Origin: Sporosarcina sp. BI001-red
GTDB lineage: Bacteria; Bacillota; Bacilli; Bacillales_A; Planococcaceae
Assembly (NCBI RefSeq): GCF_003384035.1
Contig: NZ_QQAK01000010.1
Coordinates: 124,001-188,000, forward strand
Direction of reading: 5' to 3'
DNA: 64,000 bases
Part shown: positions 56,007 to 64,000 of the stretch, one piece after another
Numbering within the stretch: position 1 is the first letter of the stretch
Layout of the letters: each line of letters opens with the position of its first letter
Notes under the pieces: model-generated
Database searches by the model: none
What the model was told of the DNA's origin: nothing
Seen by the model: only the letters and a program-made list of their open reading frames with translations
Program-made: the position numbers and the translations under genes

Positions 56007-57296
56007 ATGCCGTCTTTATCAAAACCAGCATTTTCACTTGCAGGCATTCAATGGCTGTTCTTCATGGTCGTCAATACGGTCGTGGTGCCCCTTTCCATCG
56101 GTTTGGCATTCGGTCTTACAGATGCGGAAACGGCTGGGCTGATCCGCACCTCCTTCATCACAATAGGAACGGCTAGTCTTTTGCAGGCAATCATTGGACA
56201 TCGTTACCCGCTGCTTGAGGGACACGGCGGCATTTGGTGGGGACTTGTGCTGAGTTTGTGTGCATCTGCACCTGCAATGGGGATCAGTTATTCCGAGCTC
56301 GGTGGAAGTTTAGCTGTAGGGATGCTACTTGCGGGAGTGGTGACGATTGTTCTAGGAGCGCTTGGATTCACAGAAATTTTACAGAAAATATTCAACCCGA
56401 TTGTTCTAGTCATTTACTTATTCCTACTTTCCATCCAGCTGATTTTGTACTTTTTCAAAGGGATGATGGGGGTTGCAGAAGGCGGTGCCATCAATCTTCC
56501 TGTTGCTTTTCTATCAGTAATCATCGTAGTTGCCGTTCTCGTCATGTCAATGATGGGGAGAGGGAGTATCGCTAATTTCTCGGTACTGATCGGCATGATT
56601 GGCGGATGGATTGCATTCGTAGTGCTCTTCGGGAATGAATCCACACCGACAAGTGGAGGAACCATCTTCAAAATGCTTCCTTTAGGAGAGATGAAGCTGC
56701 ATGTCGGCATCATCGTCACCGCATTCATCGCAGGGCTCATTAATATGGCGAATTCCCTCGTTGCCATTTCGACCGTGGAGTATTTGTTTAATGAACGCAC
56801 GACACTGAAGCGTTATCAAGCTTCGTATTATGTGACGGGCGCCCTAACAATTGTCGCAGGGTTATTTGGATTAATTCCCCTAGGACCCTATTCATCATCG
56901 ATCGGGTTCTTGCAAAGTACCCGGATATTTCAAAAAGGCCCATTTATCCTTGGCAGCTTACTATTCATTGTCCTAGGTCTCGTACCAGCGCTTGGAGGGT
57001 TTTTCTCGACAATGCCAGAAACTGTGGGAGATTCAGTGTTGTTCGTCGCATACTTACAACTATTTAGCACGGCAATCCGTAATGTCAGAAGACTTCCACT
57101 GGATAGCATTTCGATGCACAGAATCACGATTCCCATGCTAGTCGGGGTCAGTATTTTAAATGTACCACCTGAAACGTTCAGTGCATTCCCAGTTATACTT
57201 CAGCCGCTCATCAGCAACGGTTTATTAGTCGGTGTGATGCTATCTGTCATCATGGAACTCACTACCCGAAACAAACTAAAGGAGCTCACCCAATGA
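56007..57296 (+). CDS. NCS2-family nucleobase (uracil/xanthine) permease
   Basis: A 429-residue membrane protein with 12-14 helices of the UraA/PbuX superfamily. Characteristic regions are HRYPLLEGHGGIWWGLVLSL and GLINMANSLVAISTVEYLFN, with a substrate-binding polar residue pattern in GFFSTMPETVGDSVLFVAYL. It probably moves free base, either importing it or exporting surplus from nucleoside cleavage. Its stop codon lies inside the shared bidirectional terminator. Confidence 0.83.
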   Translation: MPSLSKPAFSLAGIQWLFFMVVNTVVVPLSIGLAFGLTDAETAGLIRTSFITIGTASLLQAIIGHRYPLLEGHGGIWWGLVLSLCASAPAMGISYSELGGSLAVGMLLAGVVTIVLGALGFTEILQKIFNPIVLVIYLFLLSIQLILYFFKGMMGVAEGGAINLPVAFLSVIIVVAVLVMSMMGRGSIANFSVLIGMIGGWIAFVVLFGNESTPTSGGTIFKMLPLGEMKLHVGIIVTAFIAGLINMANSLVAISTVEYLFNERTTLKRYQASYYVTGALTIVAGLFGLIPLGPYSSSIGFLQSTRIFQKGPFILGSLLFIVLGLVPALGGFFSTMPETVGDSVLFVAYLQLFSTAIRNVRRLPLDSISMHRITIPMLVGVSILNVPPETFSAFPVILQPLISNGLLVGVMLSVIMELTTRNKLKELTQ

Positions 57297-57310
57297 CGGG
57301 GAGCTCCTTT
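57278..57310. terminator. Bidirectional terminator overlapping both convergent stop codons
   Basis: Perfect stem AAAGGAGCTC / GAGCTCCTTT with a 13-base loop. The NCS2 stop (57294-57296) lies in the loop and the LacI stop begins at the other arm (57310). Confidence 0.85.
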
Positions 57311-58305
57311 TATTTTTCTGTCATGGTCGATTGCTTGAGTATCAACGTCACCGGGAAAACTTGGTTGGTAAGGATGCCTGATTCGTTTCGGATCAATCCG
57401 ATTAATGAATCCATGGCAGTTTTCCCAAGTTCAGAAATTGGTTGGGCAATTGTAGAAAGTTGGGGATTCATCATCTCCAGCCCAATTCCATCAAATCCAA
57501 CAACTTTCACATCACGAGGGACATTTCTACCCGCTTCTTGCAACGCTTTCAGCGCACCTGCAGCCATTAAATCGTTACTGGCAAACACACCATCTAAATC
57601 CGGATGAAGCGCAAGTAGCTCATTCATTGTTGAGTAGCCGCCTTTTACTGTGAAATCACTATAGCCGATTAAACTAGGTGTAAACCAATCCGTTCCTCGG
57701 CTAACATTTTCATAACCTGCTGTTCGTTCTCGTGAAGAAGTTATCGTCGATGGCCCGCATATATGAGCAATCTTTGAGCATCCTTGTGTGAGCAAGTGCT
57801 CGACGGCTAGTTCACCACCACGTAGGTTTTCGACGGTGAGGGAGACTACTGAATCACTGGAAAACACATTGTCCATGAGAACAACAGGGATGGACTGTTT
57901 TTGTAAACTGCTCAAGTGTTCTGGCTTTATTGTATAAGAAGAAATAATAATCCCGTCGACTTGTTTCTGAAGGAGTGTATCAATATACTTTTGTTCCTTC
58001 ATAGAGTCGTTATCAGTGTTACATAACATGACAGTGTAGCCGTATTCATTTGCCGCATCCTCGATTGAGCGGGCAAGCTCGGGGAAAAAGGGGTTTAAAA
58101 TATCAGGTACCATCAACCCGATCGTCGCTGTTTTCATCCCAGCAAGACTTCTTGCGATATTATTTGGTCGATAATTGAGTTTTTCAATGACTTCAGCGAT
58201 TGTCTCCCCGGCTTCTTTGCTCACGTAGCCATTTTTGTTCAAATAGCGGGAAACCGTTGCTACTGAAACACCTGCTAACTTACTCACATCTTTAATGGTA
58301 GCCAT
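57310..58305 (-). CDS. LacI-family regulator of ribose/nucleoside genes
   Basis: A 331-residue repressor. The N-terminal LacI HTH reads ATIKDVSKLAGVSVATVSRY with hinge LNYRPNNIARSLAG; the periplasmic-binding-like effector domain follows (PDILNPFFPELARSIEDAAN, GFDGIGLEMMNPQLSTIAQP). ATG 58305 follows GAGGAG; the frame to 58389 has no site. An operator-like sequence lies 18 bp before the start, suggesting autoregulation. Matching sites precede rbsK and the CNT gene, so the likely effector is ribose or a nucleoside. Confidence 0.88.
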   Translation of the reverse strand: MATIKDVSKLAGVSVATVSRYLNKNGYVSKEAGETIAEVIEKLNYRPNNIARSLAGMKTATIGLMVPDILNPFFPELARSIEDAANEYGYTVMLCNTDNDSMKEQKYIDTLLQKQVDGIIISSYTIKPEHLSSLQKQSIPVVLMDNVFSSDSVVSLTVENLRGGELAVEHLLTQGCSKIAHICGPSTITSSRERTAGYENVSRGTDWFTPSLIGYSDFTVKGGYSTMNELLALHPDLDGVFASNDLMAAGALKALQEAGRNVPRDVKVVGFDGIGLEMMNPQLSTIAQPISELGKTAMDSLIGLIRNESGILTNQVFPVTLILKQSTMTEK

Positions 58306-58322
58306 CGTTTTCTCCTCTACTA

Positions 58323-58338
58323 GGTAATCGTTTTCACA
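58323..58338 (-). promoter_or_regulatory. LacI-type operator before the regulator gene
   Basis: On the minus strand TGTGAAAACGATTACC, sharing the TGTGnAAnCGnTTnC pattern of the sites at 52824 and 58430. Placed just before the regulator's ribosome binding site. Confidence 0.65.
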
Positions 58339-58398
58339 AATATACCAATAATTGAAAAGTGTTGCAAGTAGCTGTAAATAGTATGTCACAATTTGTTA

Positions 58399-58447
58399 TT
58401 GACGCTCCTAATGAACTTGTGGTAAATTATATGAAACCGATTACATA
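58399..58447 (+). promoter_or_regulatory. Promoter and LacI-type operator of the nucleoside transporter gene
   Basis: TTGACG (58399-58404), 18-bp spacer, TAAATT (58423-58428), then TATGAAACCGATTACATA (58430-58447). The operator sits 1 bp after the -10, matching the rbsK layout. Confidence 0.7.
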
Positions 58448-58481
58448 CCGCAACACAATCCATTTACAAGAGGGGAAACTA

Positions 58482-59711
58482 ATGAATATCCTAACTGGCT
58501 TACTTGGATGCCTCGTCATCCTTTTCATTGCTTTTTTGTTCTCAGACAACAAACGAAAAATCAATTACCGCGTCGTCGGAATTGGCGTTTTCTTGCAAAT
58601 CTTCTTTGGTTATATCGTTCTGAAATCTTCCGGAGGACGGGCAGTTATTGAAAAGCTCTCAGGTGGTATCCAAAATATTATCCATTATGGAAATGAAGGA
58701 ATTACGTTCGTATTTGGAAGTCTGGCAGATTCCTCGGCTCCTACAGGATTCATCTTCGGGGTTCGTGTTGCGGCAATGGCGATTTTCGTTACTGCGCTCA
58801 TTTCCCTTCTTTACCACTTCGGCATCATGCAATTTTTCGTCCGAATTGTTGGTGGAGGATTATCGAAAATTTTAGGTACAAGTAAGCCGGAATCACTCAC
58901 CGCAGCCTCTAATATTTTCTTAGGGCTTCAAGAAGCACCGGTTATTATTAAGCCATATATTAAAACCTTGACACGTTCTGAATTATTCGCTGTTATGGTA
59001 GGTGGACTTGCCTCGGTTGCAGGAGGAACGATGCTTGCATACGCAGCACTCGGAATCCCGATTAGCTACTTGCTATCGGCCAGTTTCATGTCTGCTCCTG
59101 CAGGATTAGTGTTCGCAAAAATCTTAATTCCTGAGACGGAAGTTCCTGTAAATGTTGTTGACCATGCGCCGAAAGAATTGATCGGAGAAGGTGGCGTCAA
59201 ACCTGGCGCGATCGATGCGGTCACTAAAGGCGCAGCAGAAGGTTTGAAAATGGCGGGGCTTATTATTGCGATGCTTATCGCGTTCATCTCACTTCTTGCG
59301 ATGGCTAATGGAATTCTTGGCGGCATCGGTGGCTGGTTTGGTCATCCGAATATTTCACTTCAGCAGATCTTCGGTTACATCTTCTCTCCACTTGCGTTCG
59401 CCATGGGAGTTCCTTGGTCAGAAGCGATGACAGCAGGTAACTTGCTCGGTCAAAAAGTAATCCTGAACGAGATGGTGGCATTCACATCATTCCAGCCATT
59501 GATCGATACGCTCTCAGCAAAGACTACAGCAATTCTCACATTCTCCCTATGTGGATTTGCCAACGTTGGATCCCTCGGAATCCTAATTGCCAGCATGACG
59601 GCATTTGCTGATAACCAACGTGCAGTTATTACAAAACTAGCCTTCAAAGCCGTGATCGCAGGTACACTCGCGAATCTCATGAGCGGTACAATCGCCGGCA
59701 TGTTTATGTAA
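58482..59711 (+). CDS. Concentrative nucleoside transporter (CNT/NupC family)
   Basis: A 409-residue Na+ or H+ coupled nucleoside importer. Family signatures are ESLTAASNIFLGLQEAPVII, then KPYIKTLTRSELFAVMVGGL and ASVAGGTMLAYAALG, with C-terminal TTAILTFSLCGFANVGSLGI. ATG 58482 follows GAGGGG; the frame from 58359 spans the promoter. It supplies nucleosides to the hydrolase at 55010 and shares an operator type with rbsK. Confidence 0.93.
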   Translation: MNILTGLLGCLVILFIAFLFSDNKRKINYRVVGIGVFLQIFFGYIVLKSSGGRAVIEKLSGGIQNIIHYGNEGITFVFGSLADSSAPTGFIFGVRVAAMAIFVTALISLLYHFGIMQFFVRIVGGGLSKILGTSKPESLTAASNIFLGLQEAPVIIKPYIKTLTRSELFAVMVGGLASVAGGTMLAYAALGIPISYLLSASFMSAPAGLVFAKILIPETEVPVNVVDHAPKELIGEGGVKPGAIDAVTKGAAEGLKMAGLIIAMLIAFISLLAMANGILGGIGGWFGHPNISLQQIFGYIFSPLAFAMGVPWSEAMTAGNLLGQKVILNEMVAFTSFQPLIDTLSAKTTAILTFSLCGFANVGSLGILIASMTAFADNQRAVITKLAFKAVIAGTLANLMSGTIAGMFM

Positions 59712-59722
59712 ATGAATTGTAG

Positions 59723-59752
59723 AAAAGCACTCGCAGCCGCGGGTGCTTTTTT
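59723..59752 (+). terminator. Terminator of the nucleoside transporter gene
   Basis: Stem AAAGCACTCG / CGGGTGCTTT (one wobble), 6-base loop, TTTTTT. Confidence 0.88.
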
Positions 59753-59791
59753 GCATGGAGTTTTGTGAGGGCGTCGATAGCTTCGTTGAGC

Positions 59792-59896
59792 GGCCGATTC
59801 TTTGCTCGAATTGGCCGATTCCCCAAGCCAAGTGGCCGATACTTCACACCAAACGGCCGATTCCTACTTACAGCTGGCCGATTCCACCCGGGGAAC
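59792..59896 (+). repeat. Second type of 21-bp tandem array, core GGCCGATTC
   Basis: Cores GGCCGATTC (one GGCCGATAC) start at 59792, 59813, 59834, 59855 and 59876, exactly 21 bp apart, each followed by a 12-bp variable linker. A degenerate sixth unit may follow. The core differs from the main family, but period, core length and variable linkers are the same. It abuts the tail side of repeat block 9. Confidence 0.9.
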
Positions 59897-59914
59897 CGGA
59901 TTATCCTACGAAAA

Positions 59915-60336
59915 CAAGCGAAGCGCTACCAATTAATCCCTTAACGCGGTTGAATTGTGTGGCGTTATCGAGAAACTCCGCTAAGTGTCGGAGAAATGTT
60001 CGTGGGTGATCGAGAAACATCCTCGTGTGAACGAGAAACCCCGCGTAGTGTCGGACAATCATCAAGATATGTCGGAGAACACCACCAACGCTTCTCCCAG
60101 AGAGATAGCCCTCCCCAAACAAGCGGAGCGCTACCAATTAATCCCTTAACGCGGTTGAATTGTGTCCCGTTATCGAGAAACTCCGCTAAGTGTCGGAGAA
60201 ATGTCCGTGGATGATCGAGAAACTACCTCGTGTGAACGAGAAACCCCGCGTAGTGTTGGACAATCATCAGGATATGTCGGAGAACACGCGAGCCGCTTCT
60301 CCCAGAGAGATAGCCCTCCCCAAACAAGCGAAGCGC
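59915..60336 (-). repeat. Composite repeat block 9: two reverse copies, the second fused to an MFS gene
   Basis: TTATCGAGAA starts at 59965 and 60170 (205 bp apart), each followed by units in 21-bp steps (TGTCGGAGAA, TGATCGAGAA, TGAACGAGAA, TGTCGGACAA or TGTTGGACAA, TGTCGGAGAA). After the second array the conserved AAACAAGCGAAGCGC stretch leads straight into MFS coding sequence in place of the usual CTACCAATTAATCCC. Confidence 0.93.
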
Positions 60337-61359
60337 GTCCTCGTACCAGGCTTTCTGATAGGAGGCGTGTTCGCCGCAGTAGCTGGCGGAATGCCAACGT
60401 TCTTCCTATTCATGGCTGCGTGGTTCATTGTCGGAGCTGGTCAAGGTACGTACTATGGACCACAGTACGGGATTTCTTCATCTGCAATCCCTGCAAAACG
60501 GATCACACTCGGAAGTGCAATCATTAACAGTGGGATGGCCTTTGGTACATCGATTGGATATTATCTTTCCAGTTATTCTGTAAGTGAATTCGGATTGAAT
60601 TGGCGCGTTCCGTTTTTCATCATCGCAGGGTTATCAGTTGTTGTTGCAATCTTAATGTACGTGGTAGTTAAACGAGACCCAAGCAGAAAAGAACGTCAAG
60701 CAGCGATAGCAGCTTCTGCGAATCCAACAGAAACGGTTGAGAAGCTTAAGTTAAGTGTTCTGTTCAAAAACAAGAACTTGCTCGTTTCCTACATTATCAT
60801 TTTCGCTTCTATCTACGGATTCTTCATGCTGTTGACATGGCTCCCGTATTACTTGGAAGCAGACAGAGGAATCGTTGGTGGGAAAGTGGCATTCGTATCG
60901 TCCATCGTTCCATGGGCAGCGATTCCAGGATCTCTTTTACTCAGTATGTGGAGTGATAAAATCGGGAAACGGAAGCCGGTTCTTCAACTCATGCTACCAA
61001 TCGCTTTCCTATCGGTTGCCTCCATTGTATTCTTTGAAAGTATGACAATGGTTTACATCGCACTGATTCTATACGGTATTTTCGGCAAAATCAGTACGAA
61101 CCCGATATTAGTTGCGGTTGTCGCGGACAATGCACCGAAACAAGCGTACAGTACCGCGTTCAGTGTCTATAATTTCCTGGGGATGTCAGCTTCCATTTTG
61201 GCACCTTATATCACAGGTTTTCTTGCAGACAAAACAGGTAGTCTCGCATCAGGATTCTATCTTGCTGCGGCTTTACTAGTCGTCGGATTCATCGCCAGCT
61301 TCTTCTTGGATGAAAGCAACCGGCCAAATGTCGAGGATGAAGAAACAGCAAAAGCCTAA
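60334..61359 (+). pseudogene. 5'-truncated major facilitator superfamily transporter gene
   Basis: The MFS reading frame is intact from RVLVPGFLIGGVFAAVAGGM to the end (about 341 residues), covering roughly helix 3 to helix 12. Helices 1-2 and the motif A loop expected in a 410-440 residue transporter are missing. Their place is taken by repeat block 9, joined at about 60331-60336 within GCGAAGCGC. An open frame continues upstream into the repeat to 60190, giving a hydrophilic, repeat-derived N-terminus, so a chimeric protein could in principle be made. Loss of two helices makes transport unlikely. Substrate class (ACS-like organic anions) is a guess. Confidence 0.85.
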
Positions 61360-61363
61360 TCTG

Positions 61364-61408
61364 AAAACCCTGTCTACGCCTTTAATGAGGAGTAGACAGG
61401 GTTTTTAT
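61364..61408. terminator. Bidirectional terminator between the MFS remnant and rocB
   Basis: Stem AAAACCCTGTCTAC / GTAGACAGGGTTTT with a 14-base loop. Confidence 0.9.
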
Positions 61409-61442
61409 GGAGTGCAGTTGTATATTTGAAAAAATCGTTAAC

Positions 61443-63071
61443 TTACGAAATCGCGTGTTCAATTTCTTCTACTGAACACAAACTCTTCACCAAAACTTCC
61501 AACATCACAGGCAATCTTACAAACGCACTTTCAATATGAAGACGTTCTGTCCGTTGGTGGGCATCTTTACCGAACGGACCTACATTTAGTACAGGTGCAT
61601 CGAGTGCAGTCATCGCTTCAAATGGAATACTATACGTCTTCCCCCATACAGGCGTGTTGTGCTCGTATGCAGTCCATCCAGTTGCCGTTCCGGTGTAATG
61701 GACATAACTTAAATCGCAAATTCCATTGAAGTAATGGACTTGATCGACATGAGTTCCTAACTCCATCGCTGTTCTCTTCATGAGGTCAATAGATTTAATG
61801 ACTAATGGATCCTCTGACGTGTTCACGGCTGGATAATAAGGAGGTGCAAACAATAGGACAGTTGCAGGTGTCAGCTCCTGACATTCGATGAGTAATGCGT
61901 CTGTAATTTTGAAGCATTTATCGCGATCATCTAATTTCTGATCCTGAACTGCATTTTCGATAATTAACTCAACAGCCTCTGAACCAAGCTTCGATTGTGC
62001 GTGCTCCAGTAATTCTTCATAACGAATCACGCGTACTTCACCCACAGGCTCCGTTCTTTCTTGTTCACAAATCTTTTGGTAGGCCGTATTGCAAGCGCTC
62101 ATCGCTTGAACAGCGACATCTGCAAACAGCTCCATAATTTCCGAAGCATCACGATCCATTAGAAATACGTTATAGAGAGAAGCAGCACGATAAGGTGTCT
62201 GTGTCGAGTACGACGTCTTCAAATCCTTCAACTGAAGCGAGACGGGAAGGGGAGTTGTCTCTCCATAGTTCGTCTCTTTGAACAACGAATTGAATTCCAT
62301 CGACTGAGCTAAAAATGAAGAGATATACGTTGCCGTCAATCCTTTCAATGGCTCCCCAACGTGCGTTTCTTTCCCGTAAAACAATGCAGCTGGCATGATT
62401 TTACCAATCGTACCTGAGTAAACATACTCTTTAGGATCACCGGGTTCTTGTGAAAACGTCGGCTCGCTGTTCAAGAAGAGCTTATAGGAAAGACCATACA
62501 CATCGCGCATTCTAACGAGTTCTTCAACAGCTGTCCGCATTCCCGCTGAATTCACTTCTTCATCCGGAACGGTCAGCAATACTAAATTGATAGGCCAATT
62601 TTCAAGAGATGCCTTTTCAATAAGTGACATGTGAAGGGCCAATCCCATCTTCATGTCCATCGTGCCGCGACCGAATAAGTAGTCTCCGGATAGTAAATCC
62701 TTCCGTGCATCTTCTGGAAGTTCATCTGTCAGTTGATGAAGTGCCGCCGTCAACTTTTCAGGATGATAAGCAAGTGGCTCCAATGCGCCATATTCTTCTG
62801 TCCAAACCGTATCGAAATGACTGATCAAGACAACCGTGTCTGTCGCAGCGGGATTCTTATAAAGTGCGAGCACTGAATTTCTTCCAAGACCTGCATCGTG
62901 CAACTTCAAATGCTCGGGATGATGCGTAAAATACGACAATGTCTTCAATTTCTCGGCAACACGTGTAGAAAACGTGCATTCACCATCCGTCGTTGTGCGG
63001 CTTTCCCAGCTTACGAGTTCATTCAGCAAGCCTCTCAGTGAAGCAGGTGTATTCCATTGTGAAGTACTCAT
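61443..63071 (-). CDS. rocB: RocB-like M20 peptidase / arginine utilisation protein
   Basis: A 542-residue member of the M20 superfamily resembling RocB. Metal-site motifs are LISHFDTVWTEEYG, YLFGRGTMDMKMGLA, VPDEEVNSAGM and the C-terminal VGPFGKDAHQRTERLHIES. In Bacillus, rocB belongs to the arginine/ornithine degradation regulon, but its reaction is not settled. ATG 63071 has AGGAGG seven bases upstream. It follows an amino acid permease gene by about 35 bp, so the two are cotranscribed. Confidence 0.87.
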   Translation of the reverse strand: MSTSQWNTPASLRGLLNELVSWESRTTTDGECTFSTRVAEKLKTLSYFTHHPEHLKLHDAGLGRNSVLALYKNPAATDTVVLISHFDTVWTEEYGALEPLAYHPEKLTAALHQLTDELPEDARKDLLSGDYLFGRGTMDMKMGLALHMSLIEKASLENWPINLVLLTVPDEEVNSAGMRTAVEELVRMRDVYGLSYKLFLNSEPTFSQEPGDPKEYVYSGTIGKIMPAALFYGKETHVGEPLKGLTATYISSFLAQSMEFNSLFKETNYGETTPLPVSLQLKDLKTSYSTQTPYRAASLYNVFLMDRDASEIMELFADVAVQAMSACNTAYQKICEQERTEPVGEVRVIRYEELLEHAQSKLGSEAVELIIENAVQDQKLDDRDKCFKITDALLIECQELTPATVLLFAPPYYPAVNTSEDPLVIKSIDLMKRTAMELGTHVDQVHYFNGICDLSYVHYTGTATGWTAYEHNTPVWGKTYSIPFEAMTALDAPVLNVGPFGKDAHQRTERLHIESAFVRLPVMLEVLVKSLCSVEEIEHAIS

Positions 63072-63106
63072 TCTATAGCCTCCTGAATTGAGATGTAGGT
63101 GTTTTC

Positions 63107-64000
63107 TTAGTGATTCACTTCTGCAGGTTCCGCAACAACCGTTCCATTCGCGAGATGTTTCTTCTCGAGCCTAACCTTATAAAAGATCATGCAAGCAGCA
63201 AAAAATCCGATTCCATAGACCAATCCAATACGTTGCGTCGGATCAAATGCTAGGAAAATTAGGATTACTAAGCAGAAGATGATGCAAGTCAGTGGAACTA
63301 ACGGATAAAACTTCACTCGATATTGTAAGTCTTCTAGTTTTCCACCTTGTTTCAAGTAGCGCTTTCTAAACAACAGCTGAGATGTAGCAATACCCATCCA
63401 AGAAATCGTAACGGCAATTGCTGCGATAGACATAAGCAAAACAAATACTGCATCCGCTTCCATAACACTTGTTAGAAGTGAGAGTAACGAAAAAGCCATC
63501 GTGAAGATCAAAGCATTCAATGGGACTTTGCGTTTCGTTAATTTTCCGAAAAGCCGAGGTGCCATTCCGTCATTCGCCATGGACCAAAGTAAACGAGTCG
63601 ATGCGTACAAACATGAATTTCCGACAGATAGAATCGCTGTCAAAATGACGAAGTTCATAATCCCAGCGGCATAAGGGACACCAGCCATGTCCATCAATGT
63701 AACGAAAGGACTTTGCATTAATCCGAGGTCAGCAGCAGGGAAAATCGCTGACAAGACAACAATCGACGCGATATAGAATACAACGATTCGGAAAAGGATT
63801 GTACGAATTGCTTTCGGGATATTCTTCTCTGGATTTTCAGTTTCACCAGCAGCAATTCCGACTAATTCGGAACCTTGGTAAGAGAAGATGACATTCATCA
63901 TCGTAACGAAAACAATCGCAATCCCTGCTGGGAATAAACCTTTTGGTGCTAGGTTCGTTAAATGGGGCGTCGGTGTTCCATCCAGTGGAATCCATCCGAT
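63107..64000 (-). CDS. Amino acid permease (APC superfamily), partial at the window edge
   Basis: The C-terminal 297 residues or so of an AAT/APC permease. The frame stays open past the internal Met at 63901 to the window end without a start (IGWIPLDGTPTPHLTNLAPK), so the gene continues beyond 64000. The motif GSELVGIAAGETENPEKNIP is the conserved helix 6-7 region of the RocE/GabP/LysP group. Upstream of rocB, it may import arginine, ornithine or a related amino acid. Confidence 0.88.
   Translation of the reverse strand: MGWIPLDGTPTPHLTNLAPKGLFPAGIAIVFVTMMNVIFSYQGSELVGIAAGETENPEKNIPKAIRTILFRIVVFYIASIVVLSAIFPAADLGLMQSPFVTLMDMAGVPYAAGIMNFVILTAILSVGNSCLYASTRLLWSMANDGMAPRLFGKLTKRKVPLNALIFTMAFSLLSLLTSVMEADAVFVLLMSIAAIAVTISWMGIATSQLLFRKRYLKQGGKLEDLQYRVKFYPLVPLTCIIFCLVILIFLAFDPTQRIGLVYGIGFFAACMIFYKVRLEKKHLANGTVVAEPAEVNH

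Noticed and set aside
60190-60333. The MFS frame starting inside the repeat as a genuine 389-residue transporter
   Set aside because: The first 48 residues are the repeat array in translation, hydrophilic and unlike MFS helices 1-2. The ordinary N-terminal region is absent.
1-60336. The repeat blocks as CRISPR arrays
   Set aside because: Unit length is 21 bp with a 10-bp core and 11-bp linker, far shorter than CRISPR repeat plus spacer. Linkers recur between copies and no cas gene is present.

Overview
The window looks like chromosomal DNA of a low-to-moderate GC, Gram-positive, endospore-forming member of the Bacillales, most like Sporosarcina or a related Planococcaceae genus. The order-level call rests on gene families: a GbsR-controlled OpuA betaine importer, EhuBCDA ectoine importer, YdbS/YdbT PH-domain pair, HelD, RsbR-type STAS protein, YtaF, RocB, lipoprotein substrate-binding proteins, AGGAGG-type ribosome binding sites and a CcpA cre site. 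The genus is inference. No rRNA, tRNA, CRISPR, phage or transposase gene was seen.

Layout. 1-600: repeat block. 942-4074: ehuBCDA. 4781-11471 (minus): one seven-gene unit made of a Dpp/Opp-type ABC importer (two permeases, two ATPases), a very short LytS/YesM-type histidine kinase, an AraC-type response regulator and an SSS-family symporter. Divergent from it, 11662-15779 encode the lipoprotein binding protein and two tandem cytosine-deaminase-like amidohydrolases, followed by an EamA permease. 17897-23344: three chemoreceptors, two membrane-bound near-duplicates flanking a soluble one with a C-terminal CZB zinc domain. 24058-27804: gbsR divergent from opuAA-AB-AC. 28682-29641: NERD protein. 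31157-33382: helD. 33856-35825: ydbST-like pair. 35896-40994: TspO-like protein, TetR-regulated ABC exporter, RsbR-like STAS protein. 41136-43054: SHOCT protein and a cell-wall SLH-SGNH hydrolase. 43131-46323: nanE and a PTS EIICB divergent from an RpiR regulator. 46498-51011: BCCT transporter, YfcC-family carrier plus M20 amidohydrolase. 51115-51684: ytaF. 52887-59711: a ribose/nucleoside salvage cluster (ribokinase, M20 amidohydrolase, nucleoside hydrolase, NCS2 base permease, LacI regulator, concentrative nucleoside transporter) joined by three similar LacI-type operators. 60334-61359: 5'-truncated MFS gene. 61443-64000: rocB and a partial amino acid permease.

The most unusual content is a family of intergenic composite repeats. 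I count 30 copies in nine blocks, roughly 6 kb or about 9 percent of the window. Each copy is an array of mostly 4-7 units with an exact 21-bp period (a 10-bp core such as TTCTCCGACA, TTGTCCGACA, TTCTCGATCA or TTGTTCATCA plus an 11-bp linker). The array nearly always ends in the same two units and is followed by a conserved tail of about 65-85 bp. Successive copies lie mostly 196-226 bp apart. The blocks sit only at operon boundaries, often directly after a terminator. They point one way from 1 to 33.7 kb and the other way at 51.8-52.7 and 59.9-60.3 kb. One copy is fused to the MFS gene and has removed its 5' end. A second, unrelated core (GGCCGATTC) with the same 21-bp period lies beside that copy.

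Functional theme: uptake and use of small nitrogenous solutes and osmoprotectants (ectoine, betaine, peptide-like compounds, nucleosides, amino sugars, amino acids) by a soil- or sediment-type motile bacterium.
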